Of a DNA stretch of 64,000 nucleotides, positions 25,996 to 34,715 are shown one piece after another (the first letter of the stretch is position 1; the number at the start of each line of letters is the position of its first letter). The notes under the pieces are model-generated. The model was not told the DNA's origin. It ran no database searches and was given only the letters and a program-made list of their open reading frames with translations. The translations under genes and the position numbers were made by a program. Source of the DNA: Sphaerisporangium corydalis (GTDB taxonomy: Bacteria; Actinomycetota; Actinomycetes; Streptosporangiales; Streptosporangiaceae). Where the stretch lies: positions 1 through 64,000 of the forward strand of contig NZ_JANZYP010000054.1 in NCBI RefSeq assembly GCF_025506355.1, in the 5' to 3' direction.

Positions 25996-27881
25996 CGGGC
26001 GCCGTCTGCCCGGACGGGGTGGATCCGGCCACGGTCCAGGACATGTGCGACACGATCGCGCACCGCGGCCCCGACGGCGGCGGCCTGCACGTGGAGCACT
26101 CCGCCGTGCTCGGGACGCGCCGCCTGGCCGTCGTCGACGTGGCCGGCGGCGACCAGCCCGTCTACAGCGAGGACGGCCGGGTCGTCGCGGTGTTCAACGG
26201 CGAGATCTACAACTTCGCCGAACTGCGGGCCGAGCTGCTGGCCAAGGGACACCGCCTGGCCGCGAGCGGCGACTCCGAATGCCTGGTCCACCTGTACGAG
26301 GAACACGGCGACGCCCTGGTGCACCGTCTGCGGGGCATGTTCGCCTTCGCCCTGTGGGACGGGCGCAGGCGCAGGCTCCTGCTGGCCCGCGACCGGGTGG
26401 GCAAGAAGCCGCTCTACTGGGGGATGCGGTCCGGCCTGCTGCGTTTCGCCTCCGAGCTCAAGGCGCTGATCGGCGACCCGAGGTGGCGCGGCGAGGTCGA
26501 CCCGGTCGCCCTGCACCACTACCTGACCTTCCAGTACGTGCCGGCCCCCTGGTCGATCCTCCAGGGCATCGCCAAGCTCCCGCCGGGCTCCACCCTGGTG
26601 TGGCAGGACGGGCACGTGCGCGTTGACCGCTACTGGCGGCTGGACGCCACCCCCCGCCCGGCGGCCCCCATCGAGGAGGAGGCCGAACGGCTGCGCGCGC
26701 TGCTGCTGGAGGCGACCCGGCTGCGGATGGTCGGCGAGCGCCCGATCGGCGCCTTCCTGTCGGGGGGCGTCGACTCCTCCGCCGTCGTCGCGGCGATGGC
26801 CCGGCAGTCCTCGCGGCCGATCCGCACGTACTGCGTCGGCTTCGACACGGCCGCCTTCGACGAGCGCGCGCACGCGCGGGAGGTGGCCGACCTCTTCGGC
26901 ACCGACCACTCCGAGCTGCTCGTGTCCGGCGCCCCGCTCGAGGTGTTCCCCGCGCTGGCCTGGCACTTCGACGAGCCGTTCGCCGACTCCTCGGCGATCC
27001 CGAGCCTGCTCGTCGCCCGGATGAGCAGCCGGCGGGTGACGGTGGTGCTCAACGGGGACGGCGGGGACGAGTCCTTCGGCGGCTACCGCCGGTACGTGCT
27101 GCTGCGGCAGGCCGCCCGGCTGCGGATGCCGTCGATGGCCGCGCCGATGCTCGGCGCGGCGGGCAGGGGCCTGCGGGCCCGGTCGCGCCCGGGGTCGGCG
27201 CTCCGCAAGGCGGCCTGGGGCATGGAGCTGGCCGGTCTGTCGACGACCGACAGGTACACGCGCCTGATGTCCTACTTCACCGGGGAACAGAAGCGGAGGA
27301 TCTACACCAAGGGGCAGCGGGACCGGGTGGCGGGCGTCAGCAGCGGCGCCATCGTCGAACGGGCCTTCGCGGAGTCCTCCGCCGGGTGCGACCTCACCCG
27401 GGTCATGGACGTCGACGTCAACACCTACCTGCCCGGCGACCTGCTGGTGAAGGCCGACATCAGCACGATGGCCTGCTCGATCGAGGCGCGCTCCCCCTTC
27501 CTCGACCATGTCCTGATGGAGTGGGCCGCCGGCCTGCCCGGCGAGCTGAAGATCCGCGACGGGACGACGAAGTACCTGCTCAAGCGCGCCGTGGCGGACT
27601 GGTTGCCCGCGCACCTGCTGCGGCGCCAGAAGATGGGCTTCGGGGTGCCGCTGGCCTCCTGGCTCAGGACCGGGTTGCGTCCCCTGGCGCACGACCTGCT
27701 CACCGACGCCACCGCCCGCGACCGGGGGATCTTCGGCCCCCGGGCCGTCGCCCGCCTGCTCGCCGAGCACGCCGGCGGCCGCGACCACTCCGACCGCATC
27801 TGGACCCTGCTGCAGTTCGAGCTCTGGCACCGGACCCACCTGTCCGCACGCCCGGCCGCCGCCCAGCGGCCCTCCCTGTGA
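25983..27881 (+). CDS. asnB: Asparagine synthase (glutamine-hydrolysing) family amidotransferase
   Basis: This 632-residue two-domain enzyme begins MCAIAG, exposing the catalytic Cys2 of class II glutaminase after Met removal. HRGPDGGG and FNGEIYNF complete the ammonia-generating domain. The synthase domain carries the PP-loop SGGVDSSAVVAAMA and LNGDGGDESFGGYRRY. The family makes asparagine, but genes embedded in polysaccharide clusters, as here between a glycosyltransferase and a flippase, often amidate uronic acids or other carboxylates. That second role is my inference. The start at 25983 is fixed by the catalytic Cys. Confidence 0.9.
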   Translation: MCAIAGAVCPDGVDPATVQDMCDTIAHRGPDGGGLHVEHSAVLGTRRLAVVDVAGGDQPVYSEDGRVVAVFNGEIYNFAELRAELLAKGHRLAASGDSECLVHLYEEHGDALVHRLRGMFAFALWDGRRRRLLLARDRVGKKPLYWGMRSGLLRFASELKALIGDPRWRGEVDPVALHHYLTFQYVPAPWSILQGIAKLPPGSTLVWQDGHVRVDRYWRLDATPRPAAPIEEEAERLRALLLEATRLRMVGERPIGAFLSGGVDSSAVVAAMARQSSRPIRTYCVGFDTAAFDERAHAREVADLFGTDHSELLVSGAPLEVFPALAWHFDEPFADSSAIPSLLVARMSSRRVTVVLNGDGGDESFGGYRRYVLLRQAARLRMPSMAAPMLGAAGRGLRARSRPGSALRKAAWGMELAGLSTTDRYTRLMSYFTGEQKRRIYTKGQRDRVAGVSSGAIVERAFAESSAGCDLTRVMDVDVNTYLPGDLLVKADISTMACSIEARSPFLDHVLMEWAAGLPGELKIRDGTTKYLLKRAVADWLPAHLLRRQKMGFGVPLASWLRTGLRPLAHDLLTDATARDRGIFGPRAVARLLAEHAGGRDHSDRIWTLLQFELWHRTHLSARPAAAQRPSL

Positions 27882-29719
27882 GCGCCACGGCCCCGGCGGG
27901 CCGCAGGGACGTGACCGCCACGCGCCTGGCCCACCTGCTCCTGACCCGCCTGACGCTCGTGGTGGCCGGCGGCCTCACCAGCGTCATCGTGGCGCGCGCC
28001 CTCGGGCCCGGCGACCGCGGCGCCTACCGGGTGATCGTCACCATCGCGATCACGGCGGCGGCCATGGGGAACCTGTCGGTGGAGAAGTCGCAGACGGCCC
28101 TGTGGGAGCGGGAGGGCGACCGGCCGGCGATCGAGGCGAACGCCCTGTGGCTGGGTCTCGCCGTGGGCGCGGCGGCGGCCGCGTTCACCGCCGTGCTCAC
28201 CGCGCGCACCGCCGTGGACCGCTCCACACTGGTCTGGGGCCTGGTCGCGGTGCCCGTCATGATGGCGACCGTCTACGTCAACAACGTGCACATCCTGCGG
28301 TCCCGCACCGAGATCGTCAACCGGGGCTCGCTGGCCGGGGCGGCCCTGCAGTGCTCCGCCCTGGCGGCGCTGGCGCTTCCCGGGTGGCTCACCGTGGAGT
28401 GGGTGGTGATCATCTGGACCCTCTCGGTGGTGGTCAACCTGCTCCTGCTGCTGCCGGCCCTGCCCGTGTGCCGGCCGCGCGGGCGGACGCTGGCCGCGCG
28501 CACCCTCTCGCGCGGGCTGCGCTACCACCCGGGGTACGTCTGCCATTTCCTGATGCTGCGGCTGGACATTCTGGTCCTGAACGCCATGAGCACGCCCGCC
28601 GCGGTGGGCGTCTACTCCATGGCGGTGACGCCGGCCGAGCTGCTTCGGGCCATGACCGGCGCGGTGGTCCAGGTCACCCTGCCCCGGCAGATGGAGTCGA
28701 GCAGGGAGACGGCCGCGGCGTACACCGCGCGCACGATCCGGATCACCGCCGTGCTCGCCGCCGTGTCGATCGTCCTTTTCTGCCTGGCGGGACCGCCGCT
28801 GGTGGTCGCCGCCGCCGGGCCGGCCTACGCGGGGTGCGTCGTCCCGATGCTGGTCCTCGCGCCCGGCGTGGCGGCAGCGGCGACGGCGGCACCGGCCGCG
28901 GCCTATCTCCTGCGCCTGGACCGGCCGCTCCGCACCTCGGTGATGTACGGCGGCGCGCTGCTGGCCAACCTCGCGCTGAACGTCGTGCTGATCCCCCGCG
29001 CGGGCGTCGCGGGGTGCGCTCTGGCGTCCACGGTCGCCTACACGGGGCTGGCCGCCGCCCAGATGGGATGGTTCGCCCGGTCAGCGGGGGTGCCCCTGCG
29101 ACGGCTGGCCCCGGGTGCCGCCGAGGTGCGCGAGATCGCCCGCCGCCTGCGCGGGTTCCTGCCCGCCCGGCCGCCCGAGCAGGTACTCGTTGCAGCCGAG
29201 CCCGCCCCCGCACGTCTTGAGGCGCAGCAGGCCGAGGTCGTGACCGTGGGCGCGGGCGAGGATCTGCTCGGGTTTCGCGACCTCGAACGGATAGCCGCCC
29301 ACCCAGTCGAGCATGTCGTGCCAGCGCGACATGCCGCGCGGCCGGGCGGCCGGGCGGGCGGTGTGGCCGGTGAGCAGCCGGGTGAGGGTGAGCAGGGGCC
29401 AGGCCCGGTAGATGTACGCCGAGCTCGCGGCGACCAGGGCGCCCCGGGCCAGCGGCCCCGACCGGTTGTAGCGCCGCTTCACGGCCGCCCAGACCCGGCT
29501 GCGGCCCCCCTGGTCGTTGTAGATCGAGACGAACAGCAGCCCGCCGGGGGCCACGAGCCCGACGGCGGCGTCGAACGCCCGCCACATTGCACCGGTGTGG
29601 TGCAGGACGCCCCAGGCGTACACCACGTCGAAGGTCCCCAGCCGGGCGAGGTGGCCGCCGTCCAGGATCGATCCCCGCTCGATCGTCCAGGGGGCGCCGG
29701 GGGCGAAGGCGCCCCGTAG
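27878..29719 (+). CDS. Polysaccharide flippase-like membrane protein with anomalous C-terminal extension
   Basis: Residues 1-430 form a polytopic membrane protein of the MOP/oligosaccharide-flippase type. It begins LAHLLLTRLTLVVAGGLTSVIVARALGPGDRGAYR, has about a dozen hydrophobic segments, and ends near VPLRRLAP. The frame then runs another 180 residues without a stop until 29719. That tail is hydrophilic, low-complexity and exactly antisense to the methyltransferase gene, so it is probably not a folded domain. Either the native stop near 29.2 kb was lost or a frameshift is present. GTG 27878 overlaps the asnB stop. The predicted role is translocating a lipid-linked glycan. Confidence 0.7.
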   Translation: MSATAPAGRRDVTATRLAHLLLTRLTLVVAGGLTSVIVARALGPGDRGAYRVIVTIAITAAAMGNLSVEKSQTALWEREGDRPAIEANALWLGLAVGAAAAAFTAVLTARTAVDRSTLVWGLVAVPVMMATVYVNNVHILRSRTEIVNRGSLAGAALQCSALAALALPGWLTVEWVVIIWTLSVVVNLLLLLPALPVCRPRGRTLAARTLSRGLRYHPGYVCHFLMLRLDILVLNAMSTPAAVGVYSMAVTPAELLRAMTGAVVQVTLPRQMESSRETAAAYTARTIRITAVLAAVSIVLFCLAGPPLVVAAAGPAYAGCVVPMLVLAPGVAAAATAAPAAAYLLRLDRPLRTSVMYGGALLANLALNVVLIPRAGVAGCALASTVAYTGLAAAQMGWFARSAGVPLRRLAPGAAEVREIARRLRGFLPARPPEQVLVAAEPAPARLEAQQAEVVTVGAGEDLLGFRDLERIAAHPVEHVVPARHAARPGGRAGGVAGEQPGEGEQGPGPVDVRRARGDQGAPGQRPRPVVAPLHGRPDPAAAPLVVVDRDEQQPAGGHEPDGGVERPPHCTGVVQDAPGVHHVEGPQPGEVAAVQDRSPLDRPGGAGGEGAP

Positions 29720-29986
29720 CCGCACCGCCGACTCCACCGCCTCGGCGTCGACGTCGAACGCGTGCACGCGGGCGCCGAGGCGGTGCGCGGCCAGTGAGAA
29801 CAGGCCGCTGCCGCAGCCCACGTCGAGGAAGGTGCGCCCGGCCAGGTCCTCGACGCCCAGCGCCGACCGCAGCGAGCCGGCCGCGCTCTGGACGCGGCGC
29901 TCGTCGACCAGGCCGGTGAAGGCCTTCCAGTTGCGGCCGAAGGCGAACCTCTCCCCCCGGCGGACCTGCAGAAGGTTCTCGTCCAC
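29081..29986 (-). CDS. Class I SAM-dependent methyltransferase
   Basis: This protein has 301 residues. It carries motif I FLDVGCGSGLFSLAAHRLG with an acidic FDVDAEAVESA, and motif IV-like YAWGVLHHTGAMW. The central region has YNDQGGRSRVWAAVKRRYN and the C-terminus CGGGLGCNEYLL, as in UbiG-like small-molecule methyltransferases of glycan clusters. The recognisable domain ends near CNEYLL (about 29.19 kb), and the last 35 residues run antisense into the flippase end. GGGGAG sits seven bases before the ATG at 29986. Methylation of the exported glycan or its precursor is inferred from context. Confidence 0.85.
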   Translation of the reverse strand: MDENLLQVRRGERFAFGRNWKAFTGLVDERRVQSAAGSLRSALGVEDLAGRTFLDVGCGSGLFSLAAHRLGARVHAFDVDAEAVESAVRLRGAFAPGAPWTIERGSILDGGHLARLGTFDVVYAWGVLHHTGAMWRAFDAAVGLVAPGGLLFVSIYNDQGGRSRVWAAVKRRYNRSGPLARGALVAASSAYIYRAWPLLTLTRLLTGHTARPAARPRGMSRWHDMLDWVGGYPFEVAKPEQILARAHGHDLGLLRLKTCGGGLGCNEYLLGRPGGQEPAQAAGDLAHLGGTRGQPSQGHPR

Positions 29987-30206
29987 TGTCGTCTCCCCTC
30001 GCCCGCCGAACGATGATCCATAACCTAGCGCAGCCGGTCGGTCACCCTGCGAAGGCGCCGCCGGAGGGCGGGCCGGCCCGGGCTCCGGCCGTGGAACCGA
30101 AGCCGGTGACCGGGCCGCCGGTCGCTTCGATGAGGACCATTACCTCCAGCCCAATAAAGACGAAAATGTTCACCCGGGTGAGCTGACGTGGCAGGGTCGT
30201 ACAGGG

Positions 30207-30212
30207 GATACT
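30207..30212 (+). promoter_or_regulatory. Possible leaderless promoter -10 (GATACT)
   Basis: GATACT ends seven bases before the GTG of the glycerophosphodiesterase gene and no ribosome-binding site is visible. A 12-bp palindrome, TCACCCGGGTGA, lies at 30170-30181. Apart from these I see nothing specific in the 30.0-30.2 kb spacer. Confidence 0.35.
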
Positions 30213-30219
30213 CCTGCTC

Positions 30220-31023
30220 GTGCAGCGCCGCTACCCGTTTCTGGACCATCCGGGCCCGCTGGCCTTCGCCCATCGTGGCGGGGCCGCCGAGGGCCGGGAG
30301 AACACCATGGCCGCCTTCTCCCGGGCCGTCGAGATGGGGTACACCTACCTGGAGACCGACGCCCACGCCACGGCGGACGGCGTGCTGCTCGCGTTCCACG
30401 ACCACCGGCTCGACCGGGTGACCGACCGGCAGGGCCGCCTCGCCGCCCTGCCCTACCGCGAGGTGCGCCGGGCCCGCATCGGCGGCGTGGAGGAGATCCC
30501 GCTGCTGGAGGAGGTCCTCGGCACCTGGCCGGACGTCAAGGTCAACATCGACGTCAAGGAGTCCCCGGCGATCGGCCCGCTGGCCGAGGCGATCAGCCGC
30601 ACCAACGCCTACGACCGCGTGTGCCTCACCTCGTTCTCCGACATGCGGCTGGCCAGGGCCCGCATGGCCGTGGGCCGCCCGGTCTGCTCGGCGCTCGGCC
30701 CGCGCGGGGTGGCCCGGCTGCGCGCCGCCGCCCTCGGCTCGGGGTACGGGCGCCTGCTCGGCGGCCTGGCCCGCGCGGGCGTCCCCTGCGCGCAGGTCCC
30801 GGTCGGCTTCCGCGGGGTGCGGGTGACCACCCGCGCCCTGGTGCGCACGGCGCACGCCCTCGGCATGCAGGTCCACGTATGGACCATCGACGACCCGCGC
30901 GCGATGGAGCACCTCCTCGACCTCGGCGTCGACGGCATCATGACCGACAACATCTCGGGCCTGAGGGACGTCCTCAGCGGCCGGGGCCAGTGGTACCCGC
31001 GCCACCCCGCCGCGCACGCGTGA
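30220..31023 (+). CDS. Glycerophosphodiester phosphodiesterase (GDPD/UgpQ family)
   Basis: This 267-residue TIM-barrel hydrolase splits glycerophosphodiesters into glycerol 3-phosphate and an alcohol. The family residues are visible: FAHRGG with the catalytic His, GYTYLETDAHATADGVLLAFHDHRLDR with the metal-binding E-x-D and the second His, and a C-terminal VHVWTIDDPRAMEHLLDLGVDGIMTD. There is no signal peptide, so it is cytosolic and likely recycles phospholipid head groups. GTG 30220 is chosen as the first start before the domain. Confidence 0.94.
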   Translation: MQRRYPFLDHPGPLAFAHRGGAAEGRENTMAAFSRAVEMGYTYLETDAHATADGVLLAFHDHRLDRVTDRQGRLAALPYREVRRARIGGVEEIPLLEEVLGTWPDVKVNIDVKESPAIGPLAEAISRTNAYDRVCLTSFSDMRLARARMAVGRPVCSALGPRGVARLRAAALGSGYGRLLGGLARAGVPCAQVPVGFRGVRVTTRALVRTAHALGMQVHVWTIDDPRAMEHLLDLGVDGIMTDNISGLRDVLSGRGQWYPRHPAAHA

Positions 31024-31049
31024 CCCCCTGACAAGGCCAGGAGCCCCCC

Positions 31050-32396
31050 ATGACCACCTCCACCGTCGCCGAAGACCTCCCCCTGGCGCGCAAGCGCGAA
31101 CAGCGGGGCTGGTACTGGTACGACTTCGCCAACTCGGGCTTCCAGTCGACGGTCATCACGGTCTTCCTCGGGCCGTACCTCACCACGCTCGCCGAGAAGG
31201 CGGCCGGCGGCGAGAACGGGTTCGTCGGCTTCCTCGGCTTCGACTTCCGTGCCAAGGCCTACTTCTCGGCCATCGTGGCGATCTCGGTGGTCCTGCAGAT
31301 CGTCGTCATGCCGGTCGCCGGCGCCCTGGCCGACCACACCGGCCGCAAGAAGGAGCTGCTCGGCCTGTTCGCCTACCTCGGCGCGGCGGCCACCCTCGGC
31401 TTCTACTTCGTCCAGGGCGACGCCTACGTGCTGGGCGGGGTGCTGTTCATCGTCGCCAACGTGGCGTTCGGCGCCGCCATGGTCGTCTACAACTCGTTCC
31501 TGCCCCAGATCGCCGCCGCCGACGAGCGGGACAAGGTCTCCTCGCACGGCTGGGGGTTCGGCTACCTCGGCGGGTTCGTGCTGCTGGCGGTGAACCTGTT
31601 CCTCTACCAGGGCAGCGGCATCGAGACGGGCCTCGCGGTGCGCATCAGCCTGGCCTCGGCCGGGCTGTGGTGGGCGGTCTTCACGGTGATCCCGCTGATG
31701 CGCCTGCGCAACCGCCGGGTCGCCACCGACGAGACCACGCCCGGCCAGATCATCGGCGGCAGCTTCCGCCAGCTCGGCCGGACCCTCGCCGACCTGCGCC
31801 GCTACCCGCGCAGCCTGCTGTTCCTGCTCGCCTACCTGATCTACAACGACGGCGTCCAGACGGTGATCTCGTTCTCGGCCACCTACGCCGACCAGGAGCT
31901 CGGCCTGGGCAAGAGCACGCAGATCACCGCGATCCTGATGGTGCAGTTCGTCGCCTTCGGCGGGGCGCTGCTGCTCGGGCGGCTGGCCGCGCGGTTCGGC
32001 ACCAAGCGCACCGTCCTGGTCAGCCTGGTGGTCTGGACGGGCGTGGTCGCCGTGGCGTACTTCCTGCAGAAGGGCGCCGCCGTCCAGTTCTACGCCATCG
32101 CGTTCCTGATCGCCATCGTGCTCGGCGGCACCCAGGCCCTGTCGCGGTCGCTGTACTCACTGGTGATCCCCGCGGGCAGGGAGGCGGAGTACTTCAGCCT
32201 GTTCGAGATCAGCGACAAGGGGTCGTCCCTGCTCGGGTCGTTCACCCTGACCCTGGCCCTCCAGATCACCAACAGCTACCGCGTGGCGATCCTGTCGTTG
32301 GTGATCTTCTTCGTGATCGGATTCGGGCTCCTCATGGCCGTCAACCTGCCACGGGCCATTCGTGAGGCGGGCAACGAGGTGCCGGCGCGCATCTAG
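31050..32396 (+). CDS. UMF1/Atg22-type MFS transporter
   Basis: This 448-residue transporter has the characteristic N-terminus REQRGWYWYDFANSGFQSTVITVFLGPYLT and the ALADHTGRKKELLG loop between early helices. About twelve transmembrane segments are visible. The UMF1 family is named from yeast Atg22, a vacuolar amino-acid effluxer; bacterial members are uncharacterised. AGGAG precedes the ATG by seven bases. It lies 26 bases after the GDPD gene and is probably co-transcribed with it. Confidence 0.92.
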   Translation: MTTSTVAEDLPLARKREQRGWYWYDFANSGFQSTVITVFLGPYLTTLAEKAAGGENGFVGFLGFDFRAKAYFSAIVAISVVLQIVVMPVAGALADHTGRKKELLGLFAYLGAAATLGFYFVQGDAYVLGGVLFIVANVAFGAAMVVYNSFLPQIAAADERDKVSSHGWGFGYLGGFVLLAVNLFLYQGSGIETGLAVRISLASAGLWWAVFTVIPLMRLRNRRVATDETTPGQIIGGSFRQLGRTLADLRRYPRSLLFLLAYLIYNDGVQTVISFSATYADQELGLGKSTQITAILMVQFVAFGGALLLGRLAARFGTKRTVLVSLVVWTGVVAVAYFLQKGAAVQFYAIAFLIAIVLGGTQALSRSLYSLVIPAGREAEYFSLFEISDKGSSLLGSFTLTLALQITNSYRVAILSLVIFFVIGFGLLMAVNLPRAIREAGNEVPARI

Positions 32397-32487
32397 GGAA
32401 GGCCCCGCGGAGGGGGGTGCCACCAAGATCAGCTTCGCAAGCGGCGCGTGCCCGAGGCGAAAAGCGCGATTGGATCACCCCAAGGGT

Positions 32488-32514
32488 GGGAATCCATCCA
32501 CGGTATCAAGCGTT
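32488..32514 (+). promoter_or_regulatory. SigR-type promoter upstream of rbpA
   Basis: GGGAAT at 32488-32493 is followed by exactly 18 bases and GTT at 32512-32514. This matches the thiol-stress ECF sigma-R consensus GGGAAT-N18-GTT. Transcription would start near 32521 and leave a leader of about 47 bases. In Streptomyces coelicolor rbpA is a known sigma-R target, so the match is expected on biological grounds. Confidence 0.8.
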
Positions 32515-32567
32515 GTAAGCCGTGGAGACCCACCCCTCATAACGGGGCCCTCAGGAGGCATTGAAAC

Positions 32568-32912
32568 ATGGGCGAGCGTGCACTTCGCGGAACCCGTCTC
32601 GGAGCCACCAGCTACGAGAACGACCGCAACACCGATCTGGCCCCGCGCCAGGAGGTGCCTTACACCTGCCCGAAGGGCCATCGCTTCGACGTGCCCCTTG
32701 CCGCGGAGGCGGAGATCCCGGCGACATGGGAGTGCCGCAGTTGCGGTGCGACCGCGCTACGGGTGGATGCGGAGCAACCTCAAACGAAGAAGGCCAAGCC
32801 GCCGCGCACTCACTGGGACATGCTACTGGAGCGCCGCACGATCGAGGACCTCGAAGAGGTGCTCAACGAGCGTCTGGCGATCCTCCGGGCACAGCGGCGC
32901 AAGAGCGCCTGA
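32568..32912 (+). CDS. rbpA: RNA polymerase-binding protein RbpA
   Basis: This 114-residue actinobacterial transcription factor binds the principal sigma factor and the RNA polymerase beta' subunit, stabilising open complexes and lowering rifampicin sensitivity. The N-terminal core carries zinc-ribbon-like YTCPKGHRFDV...WECRSCG, then the basic linker QTKKAKPPRTHWDMLLERR and the sigma-interaction domain RTIEDLEEVLNERLAILR. AGGAGG lies nine bases before the ATG. A sigma-R promoter precedes it and a hairpin terminator follows, so it can be expressed alone. Confidence 0.98.
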   Translation: MGERALRGTRLGATSYENDRNTDLAPRQEVPYTCPKGHRFDVPLAAEAEIPATWECRSCGATALRVDAEQPQTKKAKPPRTHWDMLLERRTIEDLEEVLNERLAILRAQRRKSA

Positions 32913-32923
32913 CCCAACCTACC

Positions 32924-32965
32924 GGCGCCTTCGGCCCACCTGCGGGTGGCCCGGGGGCGCCTTTC
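32924..32965 (+). terminator. Rho-independent terminator after rbpA
   Basis: A long GC stem whose base is GGCGCC (32924-32929) and GGCGCC (32956-32961), with inner GGCCCACC pairing to GGTGGCCC around a TGCG loop, is followed by TTT. It lies 12 bases after the rbpA stop. Confidence 0.8.
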
Positions 32966-33192
32966 TCATGCCCGCCCGACGGCGTGTCGCGCCGGGCGGT
33001 CGCGGCCTTTCCGGCGGCCGGGGACCCCCGTTTACTGTCACGCCTCGTGGCGTGTCAACGGCAGACCGAAACGTATTTTCACCCTCCTTGTCATGAGGTT
33101 TCGGGCACCGTACAGTCGTGATCGTCTGCTTGGGGATCACCCTGTCGGAGTCCCAAGTCTTGTGCGGCGTGAGCTGTCGCTCTTGTACGAAA

Positions 33193-34083
33193 TCAATCGG
33201 CCGGCAGCGGCCAGCCGTCCAGGACGTGGTCGGGATGATCGCGCAGGAATCGCCGCCGGACTTCGGCGTACCGGGTCGGCGTGAGCCCGGTGAACTCCCG
33301 GAACTCGCGCACGAAGTGGGCCTGGTCGAAGTAGCCCGCGCCGGCGGCGACGTCTCCCCAGTCGATCGGTGCGGCGACGTCGAGCGCCAGCACGGTGGAG
33401 CTGAAGCGGTAGCTGCGAGCCAGCCGTTTTGGCGTGACACCGACTACGGCCTTGAACCGCTTCGCCACATACGTGCTGCTGGCGCGGGCCGCCACACCGA
33501 TGTCGCTGATCGGCACCGTCCCGCCTGTCGCCGCGACGGCGCTGCTCATTTGGCGGACCAGGTCAAGACCGTCGATCACCCGCAGCCGTCGCACCAGTTC
33601 CTCCTCGAGCAACATCAGCATTTCGTGCGGTGCGTCCGCCAAGGTCAGTCGGTGTCGCAATTCAGCGATGGCGGGCCGGCCCCAGATCTGCTCCACCGTC
33701 GCAGGTCGGTCGCACAACTCGGCCGCGGGCATCGGAAGGAACGGTGCCAGGCCCCACGGCCTGAAGTGGACGCCCACGGACCGGGTCGGGCTTGGGTAGC
33801 CGAACTCCCACGCACGCGTGGGCGTGGTGACCGCGCAGCCGTCGGCGTACTCCACGGCGTCTACGTCGGTGCCTGCGCGGATGAGAAACGGCGCCCCGAG
33901 GTTGACGATGAGCAATGGCGCGGGCGCCGCCGGCAGCATCAACCGGGAGTACGGCGGGGCGCCCTCCAGGTAGTAGAGGTCGTCGATCAGCCCGTCCAGC
34001 GGCGGACCGGGCACCCTGGACACATACTCCACGCCGACATTATCGCCGACGGCCCATCCGGCATCACGCGCCGCCGCCGGCAT
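33193..34083 (-). CDS. AraC family transcriptional regulator
   Basis: This regulator has about 296 residues. The N-terminal 150 form a cupin-like sensor (DDLYYLEGAPPYSRLMLPAAPAPLLIVNLGAPFLIRAG). The C-terminal AraC double HTH has ISDIGVAARASSTYVAKRFKAVVGVTPKRLARSYRF and GYFDQAHFVREFREFTGLTPTRY. The second HTH matches the AraC consensus well. It faces no obvious target: rbpA's convergent end is on one side and fxsA on the other. A GTG around VEYVSRVPG could be the true start, so the first 15 residues are uncertain. Confidence 0.88.
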   Translation of the reverse strand: MPAAARDAGWAVGDNVGVEYVSRVPGPPLDGLIDDLYYLEGAPPYSRLMLPAAPAPLLIVNLGAPFLIRAGTDVDAVEYADGCAVTTPTRAWEFGYPSPTRSVGVHFRPWGLAPFLPMPAAELCDRPATVEQIWGRPAIAELRHRLTLADAPHEMLMLLEEELVRRLRVIDGLDLVRQMSSAVAATGGTVPISDIGVAARASSTYVAKRFKAVVGVTPKRLARSYRFSSTVLALDVAAPIDWGDVAAGAGYFDQAHFVREFREFTGLTPTRYAEVRRRFLRDHPDHVLDGWPLPAD

Positions 34084-34172
34084 CGAGCCGGCGCCGATCC
34101 CTGACAGGCGCCCCGGCGCATTTCGCTCCCCAACTACACCCCACGTTGCGAAGAGGCCGTTTCATGGTGCGC

Positions 34173-34715
34173 TCAGGCGTCGTCCGCGGCGCCGCGGGGG
34201 CCGAGGGAGGGGCGGCCGGGGTCGCCCGGCGTCCCTGGGCCGGTGTGCGGCTCGTCGACGACCTGGCCGCTGACGACGCGCGCGCCGCCCGGCCCCGGCC
34301 CGCCCTGGGGCGGGAACATCACGCCGAAGGGCGACCCGGACGCCATGGCCCGCACGCGCCGCCCGAAGAACCAGGTCAGCCAGCGCCGCGCCACCGGGCG
34401 GGTGAACGGCAGGATGAGGAAGAACCCGGCGATGTCGGTGACGAACCCGGGGGTCAGCAGCAGGGTGCCGCCGGCGACGATCAGGGCGCCGTCGGCGAGC
34501 TCGCGGTCGGGCATCCGGCCGGACTCCAGCGCCTGGCGCAGGGCCCGCCAGGCCCGCCTGCCCTCCCGCCGCACCAGCCAGGCGCCGAGCAGGCTGTCGA
34601 GGATCAGCAGGCCGACGGTCTGCCACCCGCCGATCACCTGCCCGATCTGGATCAGCACCCAGATCTCCAGCACCGGCACGATCAGGAACGATATGAACAT
34701 CAGCACACGCAGCAT
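34173..34715 (-). CDS. fxsA: FxsA family membrane protein
   Basis: This 180-residue protein has the FxsA cytoplasmic-membrane domain: MLRVLMFISFLIVPVLEIWVLIQIGQVIGGWQTVGLLILDSLLGAWLVRREG, then DGALIVAGGTLLLTPGFVTDIAGFFLILPFTR. E. coli FxsA counteracts F-plasmid exclusion of phage T7 when overproduced; the actinobacterial role is unknown. The C-terminal 45 residues are a Gly/Pro-rich cytoplasmic tail. ATG 34715 is chosen because it opens the first membrane segment and GAGGG precedes it. Confidence 0.92.
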   Translation of the reverse strand: MLRVLMFISFLIVPVLEIWVLIQIGQVIGGWQTVGLLILDSLLGAWLVRREGRRAWRALRQALESGRMPDRELADGALIVAGGTLLLTPGFVTDIAGFFLILPFTRPVARRWLTWFFGRRVRAMASGSPFGVMFPPQGGPGPGGARVVSGQVVDEPHTGPGTPGDPGRPSLGPRGAADDA

